In this document: one piece after another, positions 8,601-16,483 of the stretch
Layout of the letters: every line of letters starts with the position of its first letter
Numbering within the stretch: position 1 is the stretch's first letter
Origin: Gammaproteobacteria bacterium
GTDB taxonomy: Bacteria > Pseudomonadota > Gammaproteobacteria > Arenicellales > Poriferihabitantaceae
NCBI GenBank assembly: GCA_024679435.1
Contig: JAIBDK010000002.1
Location: 1 to 28,665 of the forward strand
Length of the DNA: 28,665 nt
Direction of reading: 5' to 3'
Position numbers and translations under genes: made by a program
The notes under the pieces: generated by a model
What the model saw: the letters and a program-made list of their open reading frames with translations, nothing else
Databases searched by the model: none
What the model was told of the DNA's origin: nothing

Positions 8601-9136
8601 TCCTGCTCTGCCGCTCTTCCAGTCCGACTAACACCCAAATAAAAGCGATTACCAAACATTCCCTGATAGCGCCCGATCAATTCTGCAATATGGCCTTCCT
8701 GGGCCTGTATCATCAGATTTACAACAGGTCCTTCGTGATCATCCGCGATGCAAATCAGGCCTTCATTCAACATCGACAACTCATGTTGACTGATAACAAT
8801 TCGATTTTTCACACTGCCGCGCAGATATGCATCGGTCATTAACCTGCTAAGGTTGCGATAACCTGAATTATTTTTACAAAGCAGCGTTAGTCGATCATGA
8901 TTTTCAGAATCCAGAGCGCTCTCAACCCAGACATCACTTCCCAAAACAGGCTTAACCCCGTTTGCCAGGCATGCCTGATAAAATTTAACAACACCGTAAA
9001 AATTTGAAAGATCAGTAAGTGCCACAGACGGTTGTCCGAATTCGGCGCATTTAGAAGCCAGATTCTTAATCCGGACGATGCCGTCCGCCAGTGAAAATTC
9101 AGAATGAAGATGCAGATGAACAAATGGTTTAGTCAT
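5612..9136 (-). CDS. dnaE: DNA polymerase III alpha subunit
   Basis: This 1174-residue protein has the length and order of the replicative polymerase DnaE1. The N-terminal PHP domain begins HLHLHSEFSLADG. It has TDLSN where active PHP domains have a His (TDHGN), so, as in E. coli, the PHP site is probably inactive. The polymerase core has PGRGSGAGSLVAW (361-373) and PDFDIDF (401-407), which supplies Asp402 and Asp404, with the third aspartate Asp556 in VKFDFLGL. QSDMF at 916-920 is the beta-clamp binding motif (E. coli QADMF), and the OB-fold and tau-binding region follow. The start codon overlaps the rnhB stop as ATGA, a sign of translational coupling. An 8-base inverted repeat spans the stop codon. 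accA, which usually follows in E. coli, is absent. Confidence 0.97.
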   Translation of the reverse strand: MTKPFVHLHLHSEFSLADGIVRIKNLASKCAEFGQPSVALTDLSNFYGVVKFYQACLANGVKPVLGSDVWVESALDSENHDRLTLLCKNNSGYRNLSRLMTDAYLRGSVKNRIVISQHELSMLNEGLICIADDHEGPVVNLMIQAQEGHIAELIGRYQGMFGNRFYLGVSRTGRAAEQEYIALAAQLSNSHDIGLVATNRVVFLEESEFDAHEIRVCINEGRVLDDSRRSRNFTRQQYFRSTEEMRSLFADLPVALDNAFEIAQRCNVFLKFDEDYLPEYPDAGEQSEASLLRELTESGLANRLHVEKIREGNGTALIEQKYIDRLEMELGVIERMGYPGYFLIVADFIKWSRENGIPVGPGRGSGAGSLVAWATGITELDPLPYGLIFERFLNPERVSLPDFDIDFCVEGRDRVIEYVAERYGHDQVAQIITFGTMAAKAVVRDVGRVMSFPYGFVDQIAKLVPFEVGMTLRKALDQEEQLLLRYEQDADVKELIDSALQLEGIARNVGKHAGGVVIAPKPLTEFTPLYADTHLSQAITQLDKDDLETIGLVKFDFLGLRTLTIIESAVKMINRQRSLVDEALLHLDDIPLDDESTYAFVRSGQTTAIFQLESRGMKELIIKAKPEVFEDLIALIAMFRPGPLQSGMVDDFVNRKAGRELVKYLHPDLEPVLSTTYGVILYQEQVMKIAQVLAGYTLGGADLLRKAMGKKLPEEMAKQRQTFMEGSSEHGIDKKIAESIFDLMDKFAGYGFNKSHSAAYALVSYQTAWLKNHYPAAFMAATLSADIDNTDKVVTLLADCKVLCLSVLPPKINSSLYSFQPINETEITYGLGAVKGVGQGIIESIVAERQLNGEYKNLFEFCTRLDVKKVSKRVLEALIKSGAMDSLGSNRASLVAAIPSATKAAGQQQQDRLAGQSDMFGVPEEPMENNAVEEIADWSDEYRLQAEKDTLGLYLTGHPYDRFSAELNAVSDYEAPASDLSKPKNGVFAGIMIAMRVLNTRRGRMAVVTLDNAVHRVEVSLFSEKFTEYSDKLIKDSVVVAVGEFSADEYTGGCQLRAEKVMSIDDVRLESLTGLELALQEQELDEGSLSLLESVLLEYRGGKVTVSVSYLKKSGEFGHLVLGKDWKISPDQNLFNRLEQAFGHQGVRYHYDSTTLLKYYPARPAYRSRAAVNH

Positions 9137-9708
9137 ATAGCAATCAGTTTCCTTACTGGCGCAAAACTCTTACGATGGTGCGGGGTAACTCCATATTGAT
9201 CTAAAGCATTAATATGAAATGCTGTCGGGTACCCCTTGTGCCGGTCAAATCCGTATTCAGGAAATTCCTGACTTAGAGCCGTCATATCCCGATCCCTGGC
9301 CTGTTTTGCCAGAATTGATGCCGCGGAGATTTCTTCATGAATCGCATCACCTCCAATAACCGCTTCCGCCGGGAAACGAATGTCCGGCAATCTGTTACCG
9401 TCAACCCGGACAAGTTCCGGATTAATTTGGAGCGCTTCCACCGCACGTTTCATAGCCAGCATAGTAGCGTGAAGTATATTAATTCGATCGATTTCCTCAA
9501 CACTTGCCGTGGCAATTGACCAAAAAAGCGCCTTATTTTTTATGTCCTGCTCTAGTTCGATCCGCCGTTTTTCTGACAGTTTTTTCGAATCATCCAGCCC
9601 TTTCACAGGATTGACCGGATCCAGAATTACCGCAGCAGCAAAAACCGCTCCGGCCAAAGGGCCCCTGCCCGCTTCATCTACCCCGGCAATAATACACTTA
9701 GAATTCAT
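9133..9708 (-). CDS. rnhB: Ribonuclease HII
   Basis: This 191-residue protein cleaves RNA in RNA-DNA hybrids and starts excision of single misincorporated ribonucleotides. It opens with AGVDEAGRGPLAGAVFAA, which gives the catalytic pair Asp11 and Glu12. Asp103 (RVDGN) and Asp121 (GGDA) complete the metal-binding set, and SAASILAKQARD follows as in all RNase HII enzymes. Length matches the family (about 198 in E. coli). It lies between lpxB (15 bases upstream) and dnaE (4-base overlap), which is the conserved gammaproteobacterial order. No oddities are seen. Confidence 0.96.
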   Translation of the reverse strand: MNSKCIIAGVDEAGRGPLAGAVFAAAVILDPVNPVKGLDDSKKLSEKRRIELEQDIKNKALFWSIATASVEEIDRINILHATMLAMKRAVEALQINPELVRVDGNRLPDIRFPAEAVIGGDAIHEEISAASILAKQARDRDMTALSQEFPEYGFDRHKGYPTAFHINALDQYGVTPHHRKSFAPVRKLIAI

Positions 9709-9723
9709 TCTTGATTACCCGTT

Positions 9724-10875
9724 TCAATCGATCAGTAATTCTGATATTGCATTTGCAGCCTGTACGTTTGCATTTAGCTTCAACTGCCCGCGAATGAGAC
9801 GAAATTCCAATTCAAGAGCCAGGCCTAACTCCGGATTCTCAAGATAACGATTAAGAGCTTCGAAAATATTATCTGCGGTAGCATCATGCTGCATTAACTC
9901 GGGCACAACCGGTTCGGTAAGCAGTTGATTTGACATCGAATAATAATTTACATGGCGGAGGAATCTGAAAAGCCACCATGTTAGAGGAGATAGTTTATAC
10001 GCTACGACATGGGGCCTTTCAAGCAACGCCGCTTCTAGAGCGGCCGTTCCTGACGCCAGTAGAACCAGATTTGACGCTTCCATGGCCAGTCGAGAATTTC
10101 CATCCAGAAACTTAACAGGGAACCCTTCCAGAGACCCTGCTTGCTTAAGGAAAATCTTCCGTACTTTGGAGGTCGCAAACGGAAGAATGAAATGCACTTG
10201 CGGATACCGGCAATGGATTTTCCGCATAGCTTCAACGAAAATTGGGCCAAGACTGCTTACCTCGGATCCCCGACTACCCGGCAACACCGCAATCAGAGGG
10301 TCGGTTTCATTTAAATCAAGATCTAACGACTTCCTCGCCCGTGCCCGGTCAGAATCTGGTATTTCATCAGCTATAGGGTGTCCAACACAAGTTACCGGGA
10401 TGTTCTTGTCCTGATAATAGCGTTTTTCAAACGGGAATAATGTGAGCATATGATCCACAGCCTTTCGTATTTTATGGATCCTGTAGCCCCTCCAGGCCCA
10501 AACTGTAGGGCTTACGTAATGCACCGTAAGAACCCCCTTTTTACGAAGCTTCTTTTCAAGTCCTATATTGAAGTCTGGCACATCAATGCCAATAAAAATA
10601 TCCGGTTTTTCCTTAACAATTGTTTGGTAGAGAGATGATCTGATTCTAAGAATATCGCCAAGCTTATCAAACAAACCTCCCAGTCCTATCAGCTCAATGC
10701 GGTCCATTTCATAACGCACGTCAAACCCCAAAGCCTGCATCCTCGGGCCACCTATCCCAAAATATTCGGCATCGGGAAAGCGCCTCGTAAGTTCAGCAAT
10801 TAGCCCCGCTCCAAGAACATCACCAGATGTTTCACCCGCGACCATGGCGATTTTGAAATTTCTGACTGAGGTCAT
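9724..10875 (-). CDS. lpxB: Lipid-A-disaccharide synthase
   Basis: This 383-residue glycosyltransferase joins UDP-2,3-diacylglucosamine and lipid X to make the lipid A disaccharide at the inner membrane. It opens with KIAMVAGETSGDVLGAGL and continues with GIGGPRMQALGF. FIGIDVPDFNIGLEK, YVSPTVWAWR, HPIADEIP, VLPGSRGSEV and ASGTAALEAALLE are all hallmark LpxB blocks in the normal order. Length equals E. coli LpxB (382). It follows lpxA, separated by 108 bases that contain a small stem, and precedes rnhB by 15 bases. The ATG at 10873-10875 has no strong ribosome site, but the sequence begins at the expected place in the family. Confidence 0.97.
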   Translation of the reverse strand: MTSVRNFKIAMVAGETSGDVLGAGLIAELTRRFPDAEYFGIGGPRMQALGFDVRYEMDRIELIGLGGLFDKLGDILRIRSSLYQTIVKEKPDIFIGIDVPDFNIGLEKKLRKKGVLTVHYVSPTVWAWRGYRIHKIRKAVDHMLTLFPFEKRYYQDKNIPVTCVGHPIADEIPDSDRARARKSLDLDLNETDPLIAVLPGSRGSEVSSLGPIFVEAMRKIHCRYPQVHFILPFATSKVRKIFLKQAGSLEGFPVKFLDGNSRLAMEASNLVLLASGTAALEAALLERPHVVAYKLSPLTWWLFRFLRHVNYYSMSNQLLTEPVVPELMQHDATADNIFEALNRYLENPELGLALELEFRLIRGQLKLNANVQAANAISELLID

Positions 10876-10983
10876 TGTCGTTGCATTAATTGAAGGACAG
10901 GCCTAAAGGAGTGACAACAAAAAATGAAATCATCCTGCGATCAAGAAAAAAAGATTGCTTTCCCGGTTAGACCGGGTGACATG

Positions 10984-11760
10984 CTAACGGATAATTCCAC
11001 GATCGGAATGACGCAAGAACTCAGCAAAAACCGCAACATCGGGATTGTCTACACTGAGCTTCTCAAGTTCCGCCAAAGAGGACTGTAAATCAAGGTTTTT
11101 GCGATAAACGGCGCGGTATGCGGCATTCAACAACCTGATAGATTCTTCTGAAAAGTCCCGACGCCTCAGGCCTTTGTTGTTTATTCCAAAAGGCCCAGCT
11201 GGATTGCCCGCAGCAACGATGTATGGAGGGACATCCTGCAGACAGATACAACCAATACCGGTTATACAGTGCGGGCCAATCCTGCAAAATTGATGCACCA
11301 AAGTGAACCCCCCAAGAATCGCGTGATCACCGATATCAACATGACCGGCAAGACTGGCACCATTAGCAAAAATAATATGGTTCCCAAGTACGCAATCGTG
11401 AGCGATATGGGTATAGGCCATAATAAAATTGTCGTTACCAATTTTGGTCATACCAAGTCCGCCGGTAGTGCCCCGATTAATGGTGCAGTATTCACGCACA
11501 ACATTTCGATCACCTATGAAGAGTCGTGTTGGTTCACCGTGATACCCCTGGTGTTGGGGTTCTTCACCAATAGAACAAAACTGAAATACCTTGTTGTGCG
11601 CGCCAATATCGGTGTGATTTCGGATAACCACATGGGGTCCAATCCAGGTGCCGGCGCCTATAGACACATCTTTTTCAATAATCGTATAAGCACCAACGCT
11701 GACATCCTCACCCAGCTTTACAGATGGGTCAATGATCGCGGTTTGATGAATTTCAGCCAT
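10984..11760 (-). CDS. lpxA: Acyl-ACP--UDP-N-acetylglucosamine O-acyltransferase
   Basis: This 258-residue protein catalyses the first step of lipid A synthesis, moving a 3-hydroxyacyl chain from acyl carrier protein to UDP-GlcNAc in the cytoplasm. The N-terminal two thirds is a left-handed beta-helix of hexapeptide repeats (for example LGEDVSVGAYTIIEKDVSIG). YTHIAHDCVLG carries the catalytic histidine (His121, equivalent to E. coli His125), and GEEPQHQGYHGEP with REYCTINRGT are family signatures. The last 60 or so residues form the helical C-terminal domain. It begins 7 bases after the fabZ stop, a typical tight spacing. Confidence 0.97.
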   Translation of the reverse strand: MAEIHQTAIIDPSVKLGEDVSVGAYTIIEKDVSIGAGTWIGPHVVIRNHTDIGAHNKVFQFCSIGEEPQHQGYHGEPTRLFIGDRNVVREYCTINRGTTGGLGMTKIGNDNFIMAYTHIAHDCVLGNHIIFANGASLAGHVDIGDHAILGGFTLVHQFCRIGPHCITGIGCICLQDVPPYIVAAGNPAGPFGINNKGLRRRDFSEESIRLLNAAYRAVYRKNLDLQSSLAELEKLSVDNPDVAVFAEFLRHSDRGIIR

Positions 11761-11767
11761 GGGGATG

Positions 11768-12217
11768 CTAAATTGCTCTGTAAGTAAACATTACTTCAGC
11801 AGAAGCCGCCAGCTTACCGTCCACAGTAGCTTTGGTTGAATATTTCCAGATCAGCCTCTTGTAATTTGTCTGCTCGACTTCCAACATCATCTGGTCGCCG
11901 GGCTCTACCGGCCTTTTGAATCTGGCTTTATCAACGCCGGCAAACAGAAAAATTATATCTTCCTCTATGTCATCGACACTCTGACTTGCCAGCAACGCAG
12001 ATGCCTGTGCCAGCGCCTCAAGAATCAACACCCCGGGAAACACGGGCCTCTCCGGGAAGTGCCCCTGGAAAAAAGGTTCGTTTATGGTCACGTTTTTGAC
12101 AGCGATCAACCGCTCTCCGAGGGTGTAATCGAGCACCCGGTCCACCATTAAAAATGGATAACGATGGGGCAGTATCTCGCGAATTTTATGGATGTCAATT
12201 ATGTTTGTATCTGTCAT
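11768..12217 (-). CDS. fabZ: 3-hydroxyacyl-ACP dehydratase
   Basis: This 149-residue hot-dog fold enzyme dehydrates beta-hydroxyacyl-ACP in fatty acid elongation and competes with LpxA and LpxD for 3-hydroxyacyl-ACP. The motif LPHRYPFLMVDRVL near the start and GHFPERPVFPGVLILEALAQ (52-71) contain the catalytic His53 and Glu67. Length is normal (151 in E. coli). It sits between lpxD and lpxA, its conserved place, which couples phospholipid and lipid A supply. Confidence 0.96.
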   Translation of the reverse strand: MTDTNIIDIHKIREILPHRYPFLMVDRVLDYTLGERLIAVKNVTINEPFFQGHFPERPVFPGVLILEALAQASALLASQSVDDIEEDIIFLFAGVDKARFKRPVEPGDQMMLEVEQTNYKRLIWKYSTKATVDGKLAASAEVMFTYRAI

Positions 12218-12295
12218 TGTCCACTAACCTGTATGTTTGCTGTTTTTTTAATTATCGGGGTTTCCATAATCTTCCAGGTCACTATTACAGACCGG

Positions 12296-13303
12296 CTACT
12301 TTTTCCCAAAATCCGAAACTTTGCGTGCCAGCTTATCTAGCTGATGCATCACCGCCACGTTCTTTTTCCACTGCTGAATCCGTTGTACCGGAATCATCGA
12401 TCCATACTCACCCGACTCTAAAATAGATTTTGTTACCATACTGTTTACCAGTATCGTAACATCGTCGACAATTTCAAGATGCCCCAGAATTGCCGCACGA
12501 CCAGCAATTTTGCAACGTTTACCAATCTTCGCACTGCCCGCGATACCAACACAACCCGCAATAGCCGTGTTCTCTCCGATCTCCACATTGTGAGCAATTT
12601 GCACCAGATTGTCGATCTTGACGCCGCTTTGTATTATCGTATTTCCCAGAGCACCTCGATCGATGGTTGTATTCGCTCCTATATCAACATCATCGCCAAT
12701 AACCACTAACCCAAGTTGCTCAATCCTATGCCAGCTCTCACCATCCGGCGCATAGCCAAAGCCACTAGAACCAACTACGGCTCCGGGAGACAATTTACAA
12801 CGCGAACCGATCTTACAACCTTCACTGACAACCACCTGATTCTCAAGTATCGTATCACTGCCAATCTCTACGTTGCGCCCAACATGCACGTTGTTCCCAA
12901 TGGTAGTCCGGTTGCCAATTTGAACTCCCTCGGAGATTGAAGAGAAAGCTCCAATACTGACATCTTCACCAAGGGTTGCCGAACCGGATAAAACCGCAGA
13001 CGGATGCATTCCCGAATACGAATGAACGTTTACGGATTGAAACAGGGAACTGCACTTCGCATAACCAAGATAGGGGTCAGCAACAAGGATACTGTGACCG
13101 TTAAACATTTCAGCATATTGTGGCGCCAAAATCATAGCACCGGCTCGGGAAGTTGAAAATCTTGAATCTTTCAGCGGGTTGAGGCAAAACGAAATCGCAT
13201 CCGCAGTTGCCAACTCCAAACTTTGCAGACTCTTGATTTCGAAGTCAGGCTTTCCGTGAACTATTCCGCCAGTTACCTCTGCAATCGTGGAAAGGGAAAC
13301 CAT
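12296..13303 (-). CDS. lpxD: UDP-3-O-(3-hydroxyacyl)glucosamine N-acyltransferase
   Basis: This 335-residue protein adds the N-linked 3-hydroxyacyl chain in the third step of lipid A synthesis. The N-terminal uridine-binding domain (about 1-95) is followed by a long hexapeptide-repeat beta-helix (about 100-285), for example IGNNVHVGRNVEIGSD. SSGFGYAPDG and QIAHNVEIGENTAIAGC carry the conserved loop and the catalytic histidine (His238, equivalent to E. coli His239). A C-terminal helix (about 305-335) completes it. It lies between skp and fabZ with gaps under 80 bases, consistent with an operon. Confidence 0.97.
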   Translation of the reverse strand: MVSLSTIAEVTGGIVHGKPDFEIKSLQSLELATADAISFCLNPLKDSRFSTSRAGAMILAPQYAEMFNGHSILVADPYLGYAKCSSLFQSVNVHSYSGMHPSAVLSGSATLGEDVSIGAFSSISEGVQIGNRTTIGNNVHVGRNVEIGSDTILENQVVVSEGCKIGSRCKLSPGAVVGSSGFGYAPDGESWHRIEQLGLVVIGDDVDIGANTTIDRGALGNTIIQSGVKIDNLVQIAHNVEIGENTAIAGCVGIAGSAKIGKRCKIAGRAAILGHLEIVDDVTILVNSMVTKSILESGEYGSMIPVQRIQQWKKNVAVMHQLDKLARKVSDFGKK

Positions 13304-13380
13304 AACCCGCTACCCGAAATACGTATATTGGGGCACTCGGACGATTTTGCTATGTGATTTCCGTTTTGACACCGCGATAA

Positions 13381-13890
13381 TTATTGATTGTATACTCTGC
13401 CAAGCTCTTCAAGGACACGATCTGTAAAATCTATGTTCCGGCTCGCATAAACAGCCTGTTGCACTACTAAATCAAGCTCTTCCTTGATCGCCATTTCAAT
13501 AATTACTTCGGATATCAGTTTTTCAAGTCTTGCTAACCCCTGGTTTCGACTTCTTGTGTAGTCTTCGTTGTAGATCTGCTGCTCACGCTGCAACTCTCTT
13601 TGTAAATCACGCATTTCGTTAGTTTTAATCTGCAACTCATCGGAAGACATAAGCACCGCATTTTTCTGTAGTTCCGCCTGTCGCAACTCAAATTCTTCAA
13701 TTCGTGCTTTGAGATCCCTATTCCGCGAAGAGAAGTTCTCTTCCAGAGATTTGATTTCAGCTTTACCCTGAGGCGCCTCATCAATCAACCTTCTAGCATC
13801 AACATAAGCTATTTTTTCAGCATAAGACTGCGTGGGAAGAAACACAACAGCAACTAAAACCAAAATACGAACTAAAGACTTAAATTTCAT
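13381..13890 (-). CDS. skp: OmpH/Skp-family periplasmic chaperone
   Basis: Starting at the ATG at 13888-13890 gives a 169-residue protein with a clear signal peptide. MKFK is followed by a hydrophobic run and a likely cleavage site after PTQSYA (about residue 24). The mature start EKIAYVDARRLIDEAP is typical of Skp. The middle is a long charged coiled coil (about 50-125), the 'tentacle' of the trimeric chaperone that holds unfolded outer-membrane proteins in the periplasm. The frame is open 27 codons further upstream, but that extension would put a second hydrophobic stretch before the signal peptide, so I prefer the internal ATG. It lies between bamA and lpxD, as in other gammaproteobacteria. 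Confidence 0.9.
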   Translation of the reverse strand: MKFKSLVRILVLVAVVFLPTQSYAEKIAYVDARRLIDEAPQGKAEIKSLEENFSSRNRDLKARIEEFELRQAELQKNAVLMSSDELQIKTNEMRDLQRELQREQQIYNEDYTRSRNQGLARLEKLISEVIIEMAIKEELDLVVQQAVYASRNIDFTDRVLEELGRVYNQ

Positions 13891-13998
13891 TTTCACCACT
13901 AAAACCACTATTAATAAATTACTAAAAATATTTATGTCCTTGATATCTTTCATCACATACATCAAGGGCAACCGGAATAACCCGTTATCACCAACTGA

Positions 13999-16281
13999 TT
14001 ATCGAAAAACTGTACCAATAGATATCTGGAACTCTTCAGTATCATCATCATCTTCTTCATTGATTGGCAAACCATAACTAATGCTGAACGGACCAATTGC
14101 TGAATACCAGTTGAAGAAGATACCAGTGGAATAACGAAGACCGCCAAGATCTACATCTTCTGTGTTTCCCCAGACCATACCACTGTCGACAAACAATCCA
14201 AATCGCTTGTCTCGGGTGTCGCCAAAAGCAGGGCCGAGAAGCTCTATATTCGCCAGAATACGAGTATCACCCCCAGTAGGCTCTGGCGTTAACCCGGTGT
14301 CTTTGGGTCCCAAAGATCTAGAATTAAAGCCACGCACTGAACGAGGACCACCTGCGAAATAATTTTTGAAAAACGGCAACCCGGTTTCGGATGAATCACC
14401 AAAGCCATCACCAAACGCATAGCCTGCACCACCTTTTAATGTCAGTGAGCCACTTATAGGTTGGTAATAAGCCCCTTCGATATTCAGTTTGTAATACTCA
14501 TAGTCGCTACCCGGGACAGTCGTTTCTAGACTGATTGCCCCGGTTGCGCCCCGACTAGGGAAGAAAAAATCATCCCGGGTATCTTTAGAAACCCCGGCGG
14601 TAATTACAATATCTTGCCCTTCAGGCTGGTTCGCGATGGCCTGTCGGAATTCAGGAGGCGTCTCTGTAGTTGCTTCCAGATCGAGTTTCTCGTAAGCCAC
14701 CCCAACATTGAAAGTATTGGTTTCAGCAATAGGAATCTTATAATAAACGCCAAACGAGTCTGAATTCAAAATATATTCAGCCGTGTCCACTTCCGATGAA
14801 TCCACGTCACGCTTGGTGTAGTTAAACCCCCTGCTAATCCCGTCAGGCGTGTAGTATGGATTAGTATAAGACACCTCGAAAGTATCGACCGCATCAGAAT
14901 CATTCAACCTGACCGACAAATCCTTGCCCGATCCAAACAGGTTTCTCTGTTCGAATTCTGCGCCAAACAGGATCCCATCCTCGTCCGAGTATCCTGCCGA
15001 AAACAGAACCGAACCCGTGTCCCTTTCGGTGATGATTACTTTCATATCAACCTGGTCTGTGGTTCCTGGTACTGAAGGCGTTTCAATTTGCACCGTTTCA
15101 AAAATACCGAGCCGTTGCAGACGGTCTTTGGACCGCCTCACGCTTGAAGACGAGTACCAGGAGCCTTCAAACTGACGCAGTTCACGACGAATAACTTCAT
15201 CCCGGGTGTACTGGTTACCCGAAATATCAATTCGGCGGACATAGACACGTTGATTAAGAATAACCGTAAAAACAGTATCGACAGTTTTGGTTTCCTGATT
15301 AGTTTCAAAATTCGGCCTAACTTCCACAAAAGCATAACCATCATCAGCAAAGCGCTCGGTCAGCAAACTCCTTGTGGCGCTTACCGAAGCCCGGGAAAAA
15401 GGTTCGCCCTCTTCAATGGTGACAAGGGCAAGGACATCTTCCGAGGTGCCATCAACGATTCCTTCCACTGAGGATTCGCCAAAAGTAAACACGTCGCCTT
15501 CTTCGACGGTGACATTCAGGAAAATATTTTGCTTGTTTGGGCTGATATCTACACTGGAAGAAACGATTTCAAATTGATGATATCCACGATTCAAATAATA
15601 ACTTCGAATACTTTCAAGATCTGCTTCCAGCTGCTGCTTGGAATACTGATCCTTGCGGGAAAACAAGGCATATCCGCGCTTATCCTGAAGTTGCATTTCA
15701 TCAAGAACATCACCCAGCTTTTCTTTTTCAACGCCGATAATATTGATTTTCTTGATTCGGGCAACCCGCCCTTCATTAATGTTAATGGTTACCGCTACAC
15801 GGTTTTTGTCTACATCTTCAACATCAGATTCCACCGAAGCCGAATAACGCCCCATGGAGAGATAAGTGGTTTTGAGTTCAGATTCGATTCGGTCAAGAAT
15901 AGCCCGTTTAAAAATCCGACCCTCAACCAGACCTGATTGCTCCAGCCCGCTTTTAATATCCTCTGTTTTGAGTTCATCGTTACCGGTTATTGTAATACTG
16001 GCAACAGAAGGCCTCTCTACGACTTTAACAATAAGGGTTGTCCCGTCCTGCTCCAGAGACACATCTTTAAAGAAACCGGTTTTAAACAATTCCTTGATAC
16101 TTATCCTTGTCTCCTCGTCGTTGACTTCATCACCAACTTTTAGCGGCAGATAATTAAATACCGTACCTTCATCGAGGCGTTCCAGTCCCTCAACCTTGAT
16201 ATCCGTAATTGTAAACGGTGTGATTGCAAAACTCGGAAGGCTGATTGTCAGCAACAGCAAGAGAAACGATATTTTTTTCAT
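13999..16281 (-). CDS. bamA: Outer membrane protein assembly factor BamA
   Basis: This 760-residue protein inserts beta-barrel proteins into the outer membrane. MKKISFLLLLL begins a signal peptide with probable cleavage after PSFA (residue 19). Five POTRA domains occupy about 20-420, beginning FTITDIKVEGLERLDEGT, and a 16-strand barrel follows. The barrel loop-6 signature VRGF is present in GGPRSVRGFNSRSLGP (about residue 650). It is somewhat shorter than E. coli BamA (810), within family range. One oddity is the end of the protein, IGTVFR: an arginine follows the terminal aromatic residue of the beta-signal, which usually is the last residue. It sits between rseP and skp, the conserved order. 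The ribosome site before the ATG is weak. Confidence 0.97.
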   Translation of the reverse strand: MKKISFLLLLLTISLPSFAITPFTITDIKVEGLERLDEGTVFNYLPLKVGDEVNDEETRISIKELFKTGFFKDVSLEQDGTTLIVKVVERPSVASITITGNDELKTEDIKSGLEQSGLVEGRIFKRAILDRIESELKTTYLSMGRYSASVESDVEDVDKNRVAVTININEGRVARIKKINIIGVEKEKLGDVLDEMQLQDKRGYALFSRKDQYSKQQLEADLESIRSYYLNRGYHQFEIVSSSVDISPNKQNIFLNVTVEEGDVFTFGESSVEGIVDGTSEDVLALVTIEEGEPFSRASVSATRSLLTERFADDGYAFVEVRPNFETNQETKTVDTVFTVILNQRVYVRRIDISGNQYTRDEVIRRELRQFEGSWYSSSSVRRSKDRLQRLGIFETVQIETPSVPGTTDQVDMKVIITERDTGSVLFSAGYSDEDGILFGAEFEQRNLFGSGKDLSVRLNDSDAVDTFEVSYTNPYYTPDGISRGFNYTKRDVDSSEVDTAEYILNSDSFGVYYKIPIAETNTFNVGVAYEKLDLEATTETPPEFRQAIANQPEGQDIVITAGVSKDTRDDFFFPSRGATGAISLETTVPGSDYEYYKLNIEGAYYQPISGSLTLKGGAGYAFGDGFGDSSETGLPFFKNYFAGGPRSVRGFNSRSLGPKDTGLTPEPTGGDTRILANIELLGPAFGDTRDKRFGLFVDSGMVWGNTEDVDLGGLRYSTGIFFNWYSAIGPFSISYGLPINEEDDDDTEEFQISIGTVFR

Positions 16282-16483
16282 TATGACCAGTTTGAATTCA
16301 AATTAACAATTCATTTACGATAAAACAGGCTAAGTTACCTTCAGGTAGGATAATACATCAGACTAGTCAAAAGTCACATCGCTAATGCCGGCAAGATTGC
16401 AACAGAGCGGTAATTTCTCGAAAGGAATCACGGGTTTTCCGACGAGATCTGAATCCTCAGCGGAAATTTTACTCAAATTCAGA

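Noticed and set aside
13891..13971. 27-codon N-terminal extension of skp
   Set aside because: The internal ATG at 13890 gives a proper signal peptide directly. The extension would add a second hydrophobic run ahead of it, which periplasmic Skp proteins lack.
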